This document shows, piece by piece, positions 1 through 12,714 of a stretch of DNA of 64,000 nt. The DNA comes from Taenia hydatigena (Eukaryota > Platyhelminthes > Cestoda > Cyclophyllidea > Taeniidae), in the NCBI GenBank assembly GCA_036345935.2, contig JADWOT020000030.1:62001-126000 (forward strand). Direction: 5' to 3'. The notes below the pieces were generated by a model that was not told the DNA's origin, did no database searches, and saw only the letters and a program-made list of their open reading frames with translations. Position 1 is the stretch's first letter. Every line of letters begins with the position of its first letter. Made by a program: the position numbers and the translations under genes.

Positions 1-961
1 GATAGGAGACGCCTACATGGTGACTTCGGGATTACCAGTCCGTAATGGACGACGCCACGCAGCTGAGGTCGCAACGATGGCCCTCGATCTGCTTAGTGCT
101 TGTGGCGCTTTTACCATTAGGCACCTACCGCAGGTCCCCTTGAGGCTGCGCATCGGTCTGCATAGTGGTTAGTTTGGTGGATATCTGACCTCGTTTCCTT
201 CCTAGTCCGTGCGTGCAAGATGCATATCAATTTGGCCAAACAAATGCCAAAGGCATTTGTGCAATGACTGCGGCAAATGGCCAGTGTGGGCATAAAATTC
301 AATATCGCTATAGGCTGACTTCACGCTGTGATTTATGTCTTGTCACTATTGCCACACAGGTGTTGCATCATCTCATACATTCTTTCGCAATTATAGCTTT
401 CCGTTTGAGACCACATTGTGTCCACGGAATTGTCATTAAACAGGTGAAATATGCTGATGGCTTCAAGCAAGTATGAAGCACTGACCAATTAGCATGCAGT
501 AAGCGTTCAAGAGCTGACTTTTAAATAAAGTATTTAACCTTCGCTTCTCATCGGGACTACAAACCATGCAATCAGTTGCATAACATTGAAGAAACGATGC
601 TCTGTTTACCTGCAGGACCTTGCGTTGCTGGTGTCGTAGGGCTTACAATGCCTCGTTACTGTCTCTTTGGTGATACCGTTAATCGAGCACTGAAGATGGA
701 GTCATCTGGATCCGATTAGTGGCGCGCCCCTTTGGCTACTTCCATTTCGTAATTGCTCCAACGTAAAATCTTTTCCTTCCAGCATTCAGGATACACATCA
801 GCGAAGCAATAAAGGAAATATTGGATAAAATCGGAGGTTACCATGCTGAGCATTGTGGTTCAGTTGAATTCGGAGGTGGTGTGGAGACGAGAAGTTTTTG
901 GCTCACTAGCAGTGACAACTTTTACAAGCCTTTACCTCAACCGCCTCCATTAACAATGTAA
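1..961 (+). pseudogene. Receptor-type guanylyl cyclase, 3' catalytic exons (probably broken)
   Basis: This is the C-terminal part of a class III cyclase domain that makes cGMP from GTP; full-length relatives are membrane receptors or their soluble cousins. Exon 1 (1-167, 5' end outside the window) reads [20 protein letters not shown] and on to LRIGLHSG; the Asp of GDAY is the second metal ligand of the family. A GTTAGT donor follows at 168. Exon 2 starts after TGCAG at 616 and keeps phase: [20 protein letters not shown], then [12 protein letters not shown]. Exon 3 starts after CCAG at 783 with FRIHISEAIKEILDKIGGYH, FGGGVETRSFWLT and a proline-rich end, then TAA at 959-961; GTAAGC at 958 is an alternative donor to a further exon. 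Oddities: the family's NTASRMES reads NRALKMES, so the conserved Arg is Lys. Exon 2 also runs into TAG at 717-719 with no GT donor in a matching phase. Family identity is very secure; loss of function is likely but not proven. Confidence 0.85.
168..615 (+). other. Intron between cyclase exons 1 and 2
   Basis: The interval opens with GTTAGT and ends with a pyrimidine-containing CTGCAG. Removing it rejoins a glycine codon (G from base 167, GA from 616-617) and restores the conserved HSG-PCVAG stretch. Short reading frames inside it on either strand have no family resemblance. Confidence 0.8.
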
Positions 962-3900
962 GCAATGCCACCTGATATATGATTATCTCCTGAAAACTAG
1001 TTTTACATGGTTTTGTCGATCACATTACAGTATTTTGTCACGCTTCCTTTGATACTTTGCGGAACGAGCATGGTCAGAGGCCTAACTGACTGCCTGTAAA
1101 ACATGAAGCAGCTTAGCAAAGAGTTTTGTAAGCAACAGGTGAAAAATAAGCTTCTTTGAGTGATAGGTGGTAGATAGTGTTAGAATGGGATAGTTTTATG
1201 CAGCCTTTGCCCGTACCAATGCAGACAAATGTAACACAGGTTTTACCGGAAAGCCTAATATTAGTCAGGTGATAAAGAGCCTAAACTAAGCCAAACTATT
1301 TTCAAACGCATCGATAGTCCACAAGGTTTAGTTAGCACTGAGCCCTTCACTCTGGGTACGCTACAGCTGTTTTGTGGACATAAGACTGCAATAGTTACTC
1401 ACTATGGCACAACAGACTTAGTTATCAAGCAAAACTGCAAAACATCTTGCACTAATTGTTTTATGCTTTGTTTTGCAGTGGAGAATGCCGTGGGTGAGTT
1501 GCACTTCAGACGCCGTCACTTTGTTTCCTCATTGTTTACGATTCCACCTTCTCATTCCGCATACAAATGGTAAGCGTTTTGCTTTGCTGGAGTTCAGACA
1601 CTTAAGTTTTCTTCAAGAAACAGATTGTGTGAAAATCCAAGTCTTTTGTCCATGAGGTAAAATTGACTGATTTTGAGCGCTATTGTACACGCAGATGAGA
1701 CGCAAGTCTAGCAACGATTATTTTAACTTCGGCAGAGCGACTCGTCTGTGGAAGTCTGGTACGCATCCAGTTATGACCACCACTATTGACACGCTGTCGT
1801 TCACTTCTACCCTCTGCTAAGTAACAGTGTAGCAGTTGAGCTCATGCGTCGGACATGTGAGGCGATTGCGCGCACTGTTGCACTGTCGCGTGACACCAGG
1901 CATAGAAGTGGGTGACTGGCCTTGAACGTCCCTGATCTTCCTCGACATCACTCTATCCTGAATGCGTTCCAGTTGCGTCACATCAAACCACTGATGTCGC
2001 AGTTGCTGTTTTTTGCTCAAGGAAGCAAATTATTGTGTCAGCAGTCATCGCAGAGTCCCTAATTCGCCCACACAGGATGCAGCGGTGGAGAGTAAGGAAA
2101 TGTGAAACGGATACTGGATTCATTGTCCAAATATTAGTCGCCCATTCATCTTCATGACAGACACTGCGGTGCAAATGTCATATTAATCACTACTTCCTAG
2201 TCCTGTTAATCGCAAATCAGTGACTGAATGCTTGGAGAAGCGAGAAACGTTAAAATGATGGCCTTTGGAACTCATCAGGTTTCATTTGCTAGTAAGTGGC
2301 AGATGGACGTAGCACGTTTGATTGGTAAGTTCCACTACTGTGATTTGTCTGTGGTTGGAGATTGTGGCGAATTGTCTCATGAACATTACCCATGTCAAAG
2401 CGCGAGTCAGTGCCCATCATATTCGGCGCCTTGGTGACAACATACTACTCTTCAGGGCGAAGCTAGCCTTTTCCAGTAAATTATACATACTTGGATCAGT
2501 GATACACCGTGAAGACTGCACTATCATCCCTCACGCCATTCCGAATAGCTCTCTTTAAACTTTAGCCCTGTATCTCGGTCAAGATCGTTTCGTACAGCAG
2601 GCAAGCTTTTAGTAGTGATACTGCTGATTGCGCCAGAAATCACAAAGCATGCTGAGGCAATTTCTACGTATATCCTCTTGATATTTCAAGCCGTGTCGGA
2701 GTTGGTGTAGTCGATGTGCTATTTACTCGGGCTTATGCCACACACAGTTTGGTATCAGATGCGTTAACAGTTCCTCACTGATCGAGCTTACCTAGAAGGA
2801 AAAAATCATATGCCTCTCGGAATTGTACGCAAGCCCTGTTTGCAGCCGTCGCGCATTTTTCCGGATCACAGTAGGCAGCATGCAGGTCATTCGCTTTGAA
2901 ATGTGCTTCTATCGTCTGATTATTCTGGCTATGAACTTGCCTGGGCTCAAGCTTGCGCATACAAATGCCATTTTCCCAATGCCATAGTACTGAGTGACCA
3001 ATTTGCAGCGTAGATACTGTGGCATAATGCTGCTCTACCCACTCCTTACCGCTTCTTCTGTTTTTTTTAGGCTAGCCTGCGTCTATCCTGAGGAGGCAAA
3101 ATACCCTTAAAATGCAACACTCATCTGAACAGCAGCAGTGGATCGCATGCTTCTCTCAAATGACACATGTAGCATGCAATACTCCGTGTTTTGAAATCTC
3201 AATAATTTTGAACCCCTTACCAATTTTTGCTTTCCCCAACAGCACAATGGTGTACCTCACTTCAGTAAAGAGGTCAACTCATCCCCAATTTAGCCGTTGT
3301 TACCCTAAAATTGCTGAGACATTTGATCCATTCTTGCGTTTCTCATTGACAACATGCCGTGTCTGACACTTTTTGATATAAGACACCTAGAGCTATATCG
3401 AACAGCTCCTTTTAGCGAAGGCAACGGGCAAAACCACAACATTAAGCGACACCAAACCGGTCCCAATTCGTGAGTAAAAACTTACGATTACTGGAACCTG
3501 AACGAAACGCCAAGTAGATAGGCGGCATTAAAAACACTTGCCATAGACGAAGAGATTAAAACTGTAATACAGAACTAAAATTCTGCCTGCCTAGTAGAAG
3601 CAGTTAAAGGAAGAAGGGTCAGAGATTTGTGAAATTCCACCCACCATATCAATGAGGTTGAATTAAAAGTCATCAGGAGATTGGTTTCACACCTAGCTTT
3701 GAAGTAGGTGAATTGGCGGCGTCTACTTCTAAGCCTTAAGTAACAAAGATGGTTAAGCAAATTCGGCGGTTTTGCGCTATAGCAAATCCGAATACGTGGG
3801 GATTAAGAAATTAAAAATGACTAGCAAATGGAATTTAATGCCAATTTGAGTTATCACACGTCATCATAGAAAAACAACCACGGCATAATTTGATCAGCTT

Positions 3901-5224
3901 TCTTTTAATGTCTCCGATGAGCACGTCAACTTCAAAGGGTCTATGTCTCTCAACAAAATGATCCGTTAAGTGGAAAACTCATGTTAAGTTTAGTCCGATA
4001 CCAGTGAAAATGATCAACCCAGATTCCATTGTCAGGCGCATGCCCTCTAGATACTGCTGATGAATGTAACCACTAAAAATAGACAAATGCATGGTTTTGA
4101 AGGAAATCCGAAAGACTTGACGTGTACATAGGTCGAAGTGTTTATTGCGCATACGATTCTTTAAACAAAGTTCCCAACACAAAAGTGGGGATGCTTATCT
4201 TGACACATTGTGCATGAGCGTTCTCGTGCTTCATTTGTTCAGCGCTGCCCCACGCACGCTTGACAAATGCATGCATCAGGCCACATCCAGGAATCGCGAA
4301 GTACATGCAAAGAATAATTCGAGACCGGTGTAGAGACTTCCTGTGAAGGAGAGCTTCAAAGATTAGTTCAATGCGTGAAATCCAATATTGCCGACCTGTA
4401 GATTTTGTTGGGACAGACTTGTATGAGAATCGGAAACTCAAAGACCCTCGAAATTAGCGGTGTTGGACATTGCGAGATCCTCAGGCAACAAAACGATTCC
4501 TGCTTTAAAGCCATTTATGACGTTGTCGATTTTTACTCTATCATGCTGCCATGCTAACAGCAGTCGGACGGCTACTGGATTTGTCGTCTATCCATTTCTC
4601 ATCCGTTGCTTTCCTGTATAAGTCCTTTTTCGCAGCGGATCATTTGTGCTTTACATCTTAAATGCTTGTTTGGATCACCAATCCCGACTGAACGTTTATA
4701 TGAGTGCTATTACAAGAAATGGGTACAAAATCGGCAACTTACGATATCCGACAGCAGGCGCAAGCTAAGGTTCGGCAAAACTGCTCGAAGGAACTTGAAC
4801 GGCTTGGTCGTATGCCTAAAAGAGGAGTGAATGGTGGAGGTCACTCGGAGCGTTTGTATGCGCTTTCATGTCATGTAATTACGGGCTGTTTCTGTCTGAC
4901 CTTAAGAGCTTCAGACGTTATCACGCCTTGGCTTGAAAAAATGAAGCCCTTGCACCTCGATCATTCATATCCGATAATGTCAGTCGACTAAAGCATTACG
5001 AGGCGTTGATTTCCGGTCGACAAATTCATTGGTATTCACATATTGCGGCATACCAAGTAGTTTTAACCTATCTAAAATTTACCAACATCCAGATGTCCAA
5101 CCGGTAGGCCTGATGTGGTATCAATGATGATTACACTTTCCACGTTCCCTAATTTCTATATCTGCAGGTTTGAAACAATGTGACAGCAGAACACGTGCGG
5201 AAGGCAGTGCAAAATAATCTTTGG
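962..5224. other. Gap: no gene recognised; one micro-exon-like site
   Basis: Mostly AT-leaning non-coding sequence. A 15-base segment at 1479-1493 is flanked by a good acceptor (TTTTGCAG) and donor (GTGAGT) on the + strand, and its phase would accept cyclase exon 3 if that exon ended at 957. This may be chance. A block at about 1,700-2,000 is visibly GC-richer than its surroundings and has no identifiable product. GTAAGT at about 2,324 is another isolated donor-like site. I see no RNA gene or mobile-element signature here. Confidence 0.4.
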
Positions 5225-5305
5225 ATTTCCTCTATCTTCATTGCTGATTGTTATGATCCTCCATTTAGCATTGAACCAATTGCATGCTCCTGTGACACCT
5301 AGTTC
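5225..5305 (-). pseudogene. Cold-shock-domain-like fragment
   Basis: About 27 residues on the minus strand read ELGVTGACNWFNAK and then WRIITISNEDRGN. They resemble the first half of the nucleic-acid-binding cold shock domain of Y-box and Lin28 proteins, whose first RNA-binding motif has a K-W-F-N core followed by a G-F-I strand. The core W-F-N-A-K is present, but the Lys before Trp is Asn and the glycines before the F-I strand are missing. The open frame around it (to about 5,425) shows no more of the domain. It is either a short decayed piece of a Y-box-type gene or a chance match; nothing nearby supports an intact gene. Confidence 0.22.
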
Positions 5306-8300
5306 TGCGCTAAAAATCTCGTGCCTCCTGCCGCTTTGCAAAGTATTCGAATTTTGCTTTTGAAGGAGGGTTGAACGATCACTTTGATTATGAGTTGCTC
5401 GCAGTCCGATACGAGAATATGGCAATCACGGTGAGCCTATGGTCATTTGGATTGGTACCCAATCTGAGCGCCAAGACTTCCAAGTTCACTTAGAGGAGAC
5501 ATTGTAACTAATCTTACTTGCACAATAAAATATTGACCGACTTTTAGGTTGGCTCAATTTGCCTGCTTTATACTGGATTCGGGCGCTGATGAGGACAATG
5601 TAAAGTAACTTAGCGCAAAAGTACAGCAATACCTCACGGAAGAGTATAAAATTCGTCCAAAAGGAGTCGGCATAAGCCGGTGGTTTTGCTTAAAGCTTGG
5701 CATTATTTTAGCAACAAATTGCCTTATGAAATCATTAATAACTCGACTTCAGGCAATCGTCGAGCTGCGCAAGCATTATTCTGAATTGCTAGGTTCCTCT
5801 GAATGGGATAACTGAGACCATGCTATTGCTAGCCTTAAAGGTATAAGAAAAAAATTAAAACATATGCTCGAAATTATGCGAATTCGCTCAGATTCAAAAA
5901 ACAAACTTGAGAAAAATTTGGCCAATTGATGAGAATGCGCTGTGAATATTGCATGGCATTTCATCTAATATTCACACACGCATACACACATACAAAATCT
6001 TTTACTCTCCATTGAATCAAGATTGTGGAACCAATCTAAGGTTTGGTACCATGGTTATTGCGCATGCATGCACGCGCGGGGATGTTTCTCGTAACTGACG
6101 CAACGTGAACATAAAAGAGAACAGGATTGTGTACACAACTAATGGGTCCATGCGATTAACCTGTGACCTAACTACGTGTAATCCCCCTCAACTGCGCGGT
6201 CCGGTTCGCCGCCAACTCCCTGGTGCATTTAAAATGCAGACTAGGTATAGACTTTAATACCTCCATACTTGTACCTTGTGAATATTAATAAACGGTCATA
6301 CGTTGGAACCATAACTAAATAGGATGCAGTCTTCGGCCAAATTTTGCTTTTGAACTGAATGGCGATCATTTAACCACCGAAAATCGACAATATTCATCAT
6401 GCTAAATCCTAATTCACTGAGCCCTCAACGATAATGTACCAAATAGTCACGCTGTAAGTAGACAAATACCCTACAAATTAGTAAAACTGGCTGTGGACCT
6501 TCTTGCAAATAGAAGTTAACTTTTGCAGACCAACGAACAAGCCGATTCAGATGTTTAGCTCAAAGAATTGGCATTCCTTCTCGGCTCGTGTTCGAATTCT
6601 TCGAAGTTACTTTGATTCGGAAACCCTAGATTCCAAGCTTTACTACTTTACGCGAATATTACTTCTGAATAAAACTTCTGTGCATCATTACTCGATAAAC
6701 TCTCGTCATACAAGAGTTGCAGCACATAAGGCTGAGCATAACTTATTGCGGTTACTTCTCTGCTTCCATATTTAGCGCATCTCATCTGCACCTAAAACTG
6801 AAGGGGTCAACGCCTCACTTCATTGCAATGATTATCTTGCTTATTCTTCCCTACTAACTGGTGAGAATCCCAAGAGTCGAGGCTGCAAGAATCAATGGGA
6901 TTACGGTAATTACATACAGCCCTTTCTGCCTGACTGGACAACAGCACGAAAAGGCTTTTCGAAACATACAGAAAATGACACTACGTCTTCTGAACTACAA
7001 TTCTCATTCTGTTTGAAATCAGTATGAACTGAAACAGGGAGCTGAAGAGGTCATGATGGCCTGAAAATTGAGTCTGCTTGTCACTCAGAACTAGCGAAGT
7101 GGGGATGAAAGTGGAGCAGCAACGAGCGGTTCAGCGCAATATGACATCTGGTGTCATGTAGAAGGCGGACCCAAATGCCAAAACTCGGTGGGGTGACCAA
7201 AAGTGATGCGATTGGAGGCGCTCTTGTACGAGATATAGCTATCATGCTCCCAATGGCCTTATGAAAAATAGATATGCTCTGTCCCTCTGCATTAGGCAAT
7301 TGACCTGAGTAAACACCTTTACTGAGGAAGGACTAAGTTCTGACCCTATCTTAGTTTTAAGCTAAATTCGTTAGTCTACTCAACACAGCGTAGAGCAATC
7401 TGACAATAATTGATTTATCCCTATCTCACTGTTAATACGGGGATTTTTGCATGAATCGTTTACTTTGTTTTTATGGATTAAATCACATCTCACAATTCTA
7501 GACACCCTGGTAACTCTGGAAAGTCATTTAAGGCTGCCTCTTGGCCTCTTTAAAAACCCAATAACTCCTTGTCAAGTCTTCTGAAGCGCAACAACAATCT
7601 GTTCTTGCCATCGAGCATGGCAAATGGACCATTTGTTAGCAGCAGAAAAATCATTCAAGCTTTTTAACCTCCGATTCACACTCATCCATGGGCGCAGTTC
7701 TGCGATTTGCTGCATGAGAATCGCAAGGCAGCCGTTGTAACGCGGTTTTACTCAGTGTGAATTGATGAGAACTGCTCTTCTATGCATTCATGCAGCCTCT
7801 TAATTCCACTTGCTTTTGTGTGACATACCTAAAAGGGCATTAAATGAAAGAGTAAGCAGAGATTATTACATTCAAATAACAATTTATTCCTGCGGCAAAG
7901 TTGTGGCTGAAAAGGATATGTCCTGGCTTCATAATTTGCTCCTCATCCTTCGATCTGACCTGGCCAAGGCTCATGTTTAATTTCTTAAATTAATGTTTCG
8001 AACACTTGAATGCATGAAATACTCCGTGAGCATTTGAGTGGCGTTTACCTTCCTTAGGTCCAAATCCTTCAATGCCAACTGTCTCTTGTCTCATTCACAC
8101 AGTCGATTGCATGATTCCATTTTGTCTACTCTTGCATTCACTTATTGCATGGTCAGGTTTCTTAAAAGGCTCTAGGTGAATATTTGTGCCAAGTAGGGTG
8201 AGTATCCGAACTTCACCAAATGTATTCAAAGCGTGTTTACGGACCATCAGCATTTTATTGGTCTACGCTAAAAAGAATATAGGAATGCTTTAGCCACACC

Positions 8301-9999
8301 CTTACCGAAAATAGTATGTCTGACTGTGCAAATCGTCAGGAACTAGCCCCTTTACATCTCTGGAGGTTATTTCAAAGAGCCACACACGACAAGCCGATTC
8401 ATAGCATACCCTTTAGGACCATCGGCAGAGGAACTGGGCAGTCCGTATTTGCGCTAAGCTCATGTTCAATGAGGCTGCGAAGTCAACACCAAAATTTTTA
8501 AGCAGTCGAAATGCAGTCAAGCAACAGTTTGAGGAGCGCGCATTTGTCATCCGCCAACAAGGTACCCACGCACTCATCTGCCATCACCTGTGTTGTATGC
8601 ATAAGACAATCCCAACATCTTGCTGCAGCTTGTCAGTGGACTTCTCATTAGCAGATGGCAAAGTAAGTTTGGGAGAGAGTAGAGGTGAGCCTGATTGGGA
8701 ATTATTTTGCCCATCATCCGTGCTCTAAGAAACATTTTTGGATCTCGGAAGGGCACATGGGAACCACTTAAAATTTAGTTGCTTTGGTTCACATCAAGTT
8801 CATTGGAGAATACTAGGGTTAAAAAAAACAGATTTTGAGATGAAACTGACTCAGCAGCAGTGTAGTGTAGCAACTCAAATGTCTTTTTTTCTAAACGACT
8901 TCAAGATAAAACTAGTGAAGCACAGAATCATGTGGTTGATAAAAGAATTGAGAACAGACACTATAATACAGTGTTTTAAGGACTATTTCGCCTGAATAAA
9001 CAGACCAGTGGAGCTGTAAAAGAGGCCAAAGCTAGTTTAACAGTGCAGACTAATGATTTATAGGACTCTGACACAGCTCCGGTTTAGCATCATTTTCGAA
9101 GGGAATAGAGAGATGCGACAACCAGCATTTGGGAAGACAGGGCTCATGTTTCCGAATGGGATGGAGGGGAGTAGTAATGTACAGTTTCATAGCTATGGCG
9201 CAAACAGTTTAGAGTAATTCACCTGACCCAAGCCAAGACGTCACCAAGGCTCTGCAACGGTGACCTGAAATCACGAAAGCTGCATGGACATGGCGCAGTC
9301 AAATGACTTGAATGAAGCTGAAGAAGATTTACGAGTACGCGACCTGGATGTTGTGTACTTTTAACCGAACTGTTCTATACATGGTAGTCGAGTTGTATTC
9401 ACGCTAGTTATTCGGTAAATCCTGTGAGTGGAAATACATATGCATCATATAAGCTGACAAAGATTTTCAAAGGGACAATTTAGGCAGATCTCGACTCATA
9501 CATGAACCTCCCTTACTACCAGTCATTTTTGAATCCTCTTTATATTGTGCATTTTGGGCCAAGGTCGGGAGTAGATAGAATCAGATACGGAAGTGAAATC
9601 ACAAATTGAAAAGACTTTAGCGTAATGCACTTCATACAAGGCCCGCTTTGACTTATGTCTCACATGACACTGGCTCATTATTCGCGCCCAAAGCACATTC
9701 ATCCGTTATTCTGGACTACATCTACCATTTAACTCTCACTTTTCCGTCATCCTTCGTCTCTTATGCCACGCCGCACGCCAGTGCATCCAACTCCCATCTC
9801 ACCTACATTAATCTATCTATGCTGGAGTTCCGCTGCCTTTTTACGCCCTTAAGCCCACCTACTGGACAGATAAATTCACCAGTTTCAGTCAGACTAACTC
9901 GCCACCTGATGAGCCCAGGTACTTTATCTATTTTATAATGTCGCCTCCATGTTATGTCCCATCAGCTCTTCTGCATTATATACAAACAAACAAGCAAGT
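5306..9999. other. Gap: no gene recognised
   Basis: AT-leaning non-coding DNA. An impure CA/TA dinucleotide tract lies at about 5,971-5,996. A short hairpin (TGCGATT and AATCGCA arms) lies near 7,704-7,730. A somewhat GC-richer patch at 7,080-7,260 has no recognisable product. The open frames are short, biased to strings of Ser, Leu and Phe, and match no family I know. Confidence 0.4.
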
Positions 10000-11870
10000 A
10001 TTTAATGCATACGTAGCCTGCTTGCGTAATTGGATGTTGCTGTGCTAAAAGAGGTATGGAGTACATTATCAGTTGAGTCAGATTTGTAGAGAATAGGTAG
10101 AGGCATTACGACTATGACTGCATAGCCCATCTGGTAGATCCTTTGCACTTCCGCAAGGGAGATTTACAATCCAACTTGCGATCTCAGACTCCCGCCAGAT
10201 ATTACTTATTGGGGTCATTATTGACTTATGGAGAACTAAGTCAGATTGGGCCGCTGACCTATGGCCACTACCATTCTCGACCTCGCATTTCACCCGCAAA
10301 TGCGTTGTTATTGTGTCTGCACTTCTAATTAGAATCTCCGAGGAGCTGCTAACATGCACCTAGCTCATATCGAATCCACCCTAATCCATCCTGCGAAATG
10401 ATTTGTAACGAGCATCGACCTATAGTTCACTGAGCAAACAGATAAAATACAAAAGAGCGATCAATCAATGTGACAATAGGAGATTGCTAATCTAGGCGTC
10501 TCCACGGTTAGCTGCTAACGTTGGCAAACCATAATCAGCCTATTTGAGGTCACTTCTCTGTGGCTACGATTGTGAGAGCGAGAAGGCAATGTTACGCATG
10601 GTCAGCTTCATACCTTCTGCCATTTAACATGCATTTATGGCCACATTCATTCGAGCATGCATACAGCCTCAAGTCGGAGAAGTTGGTGAAGCGACGGCAG
10701 AAGTTTTGCCCGCTTACAGAATGAGAAGTCTTGGGGAGCGATGGGTGTTGAGTTGGAATTAATCGCGTCACTTATTACTGGATCCTCACTGACGTCACAG
10801 ACAGGAAGATGGTTGGATTAGTAGTCGCTAACAAAGCACGGGTGGCGAGACTCGAACACGCATTCTTCTGCTTGGAAGGCGGACGTCCTATCCATTAGGT
10901 CAAACCAGTCCCGTACACAGATCTTCTCGTTGGCAACTTCTGACCACTGCGTGTTGGTCCAGTCCCTCTGCCTCGAGTTCACTACTCAAGACCACGTCAG
11001 CCTAATTCTTCCCAATAGCGGTTCCGCCACTCCACATCTCCACTCTGTCTTTTCAACCATTTGCCTGATCAGTACTACCTAACAAATTCCAACTCATATT
11101 CTGTGCAACTTATCACGTCACTTTCGTAAGTAAACCATTTGTTTTGTTTCCTTTGTTGATTTTCCCAATATTTTCAGTCTTTCCATTAATAAACATACTT
11201 AAAGGACTGCAATGCTTTAAAGCAAAGCTTGTTCCCAATTTCTGCACTTGAAGACCTGCTATTCTTAAAGGACAATCTCCGTTTGATTCGATATTGACCT
11301 TTGCCTCTATAGCCTGCTTCGTGCTAGCACTGGTGATTTTTTTCTCCTTCGAAAAATTGCTGCGCTTATTTCGATGCACCATCGTAGCCGATGCTCTAAC
11401 GCCAATAGTAATTTTAACTGTTATCGCGGATTGCTGTGCTTTGGACCGTAATGAACAATGTTTGGATAAATCGATATGATATTTTTGATCTTGTTAATGC
11501 CTCACTAACTCGGAGGATCCCTTTTGCGATAGTTTTACAGATATCAATGCTCTCAACTATAAATAAGGTTAAGTTTCGCCCAAGTTTAATCGTTAAAGCT
11601 TGTATATGTTACTAAACCTAAGTGGCGGATGCGCAGCTTTTTAACTTCAATGTTTTTTAAATAAAATTGCAAAACCGCTGCTTCTTGTATGCTACCAAGC
11701 CTAATTCAAGCGACTAGCAAAATTAGGTGTTCGATGGGAGGGCGTAGGGTTAAGATACTAATTGTGATCATAAAAAGTCAATGACAGTTAAAATTCTGGG
11801 GCTTGCTAGTTGCACATAGACCATCTGGCTTTCCGCATACTTTAGTTCAGCGTGCTTGTTTGCGCTTTCG
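10000..11870 (-). repeat. Repeat family A, copy A1 (inverted relative to A3)
   Basis: Reverse-complemented, this block aligns by eye with 19,690-21,585 over nearly its whole length, with many substitutions and small indels. Landmarks shared in order are: AACCCTACGCCCTC; a short open frame with N-K-R-S-N and L-Q-V-Q-K; the tRNA-Arg-like segment; the stretch around CACCCATCGCTC; GTTAGCAGCTCCTC; and GGAAGTGCAAAGGATCTA followed by GCAAGCAGGCTA at the far end. No terminal repeats, reverse transcriptase or transposase were recognised, so the class is open: an old tRNA-associated non-autonomous element, or a segmental duplication carrying a tRNA gene. Edges are good to about 50 bases. Confidence 0.85.
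10839..10912 (-). tRNA. tRNA-Arg-like relic inside repeat A1
   Basis: On the minus strand the segment has a D-arm/A-box typical of tRNA-Arg (GACCTAATGGATAGGACG), an anticodon arm with loop CTTCCAA, and a T-arm/B-box GTGTTCGAGTCTCG. The acceptor arms do not pair fully and the loop reads TCC rather than an arginine anticodon. It is therefore probably a diverged tRNA pseudogene or the promoter head of a repeat, not a working tRNA. The equivalent segment is present in copy A3. Confidence 0.5.
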
Positions 11871-12420
11871 TCACAATTAAAGAAAGTACAAGACTAAGTT
11901 ATCCATCGCAAAAACCAGCGTGCTTTATTCCGGGTTTGCAACGGCTGCTTTATGTAATCCTAAGCTACGATGGTAGTCCAAGTGACTTAACGAGGTATCC
12001 AAGGGAGCAGTTGAATAACTGGCATTGCTTGCCCACTCCACAACTATGTGTGCAGTCAAACGACCGACCTCTTGACGTCTCCTCGAGTGTTGAACGCCGG
12101 TTTTAAGTTTCAAAATCCCGAATGCTGACCACTATATACTAGTATTATCGCCGCTGTTGATGATGACCACCACCTCTCCTCCTCGCCCGTCGTCGCCGAC
12201 CGGCATTACTGCTTCAGAAGGCCTCTACCGCAAACACAGGCACTACCACTGCAACAGGCGTCATTGGAAGAAGAAGTAATTCGTGCTTGCGGATACATTG
12301 GCAATATTGCATAACAAGTGCAAAGTGTGGATCGATATGGGGAGGATGTGTACTGCTCAATTGCAGCAGATGATGATGATGTAGAGGAAGAAGAAGAGAA
12401 AGGCAAAAATATGCTCTTTG
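11871..12420. repeat. Gap with trinucleotide-rich tracts
   Basis: No gene recognised. At about 12,160-12,200 the sequence alternates GATGATGACC, CCTCCTC and CGTCGTCG units. At 12,362-12,405 a run of GATGAT units passes into GAAGAAGAAGAG. On the minus strand this gives a poly-serine frame that is best explained by the simple repeat, not by selection for protein. Confidence 0.5.
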
Positions 12421-12492
12421 TACCCGCGGCTTAATGGATAGGGCGCCTGACTACGGATCAAAGGATTTCAGGCTAAACTCCTATCAAAGCCG
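12421..12492 (+). tRNA. tRNA-Arg-like relic
   Basis: The sequence starts CCCGCGGCTTAATGGATAG, a tRNA-Arg D-arm, followed by GCGCCTGACTACGGATCA. The anticodon loop CTACGGA would read ACG, an arginine anticodon. The T-arm TTTCAGGCTAAACTCC has lost the TTCGA core. The acceptor stem is imperfect. Likely a decayed tRNA gene or tRNA-derived repeat head. Confidence 0.5.
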
Positions 12493-12643
12493 TAAAGATT
12501 CTTCATTTCCACCTCTGCTTGCAGTGGCATCATGCCTATCAAACAAAGAATCGCATCAGGAAGAATATACATGGTACCTGTTTTGCCGCTAGACAAGAAA
12601 GGTCAGTAAATCGACTAAAAATTGGTTGGCGAAAAGTTGTCAT

Positions 12644-12714
12644 GCCTCGTGAGAGACTCGAATTCTCTACACCAATGTTGTTAGGACAACGTCCTAGCCT
12701 ACTGACCTACCTCA
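12644..12714 (-). tRNA. tRNA-like relic (amino acid uncertain)
   Basis: The minus strand reads GGTCAGTAGGCTAGGACG as a D-arm-like block and GAATTCGAGTCTCTC as a B-box/T-arm. The anticodon region TTGTCCTAACAA can fold but gives no clear anticodon. It lies directly beside a CCACCACCAC-type simple repeat at 12,711-12,738. It is a degraded tRNA-type promoter unit, not a functional tRNA as far as I can see. Confidence 0.4.

Noticed and set aside
12206..12406. Poly-serine minus-strand reading frame
   Set aside because: It is a translation of GAT/GAA triplet repeats and two flanking sequences with no coding features.
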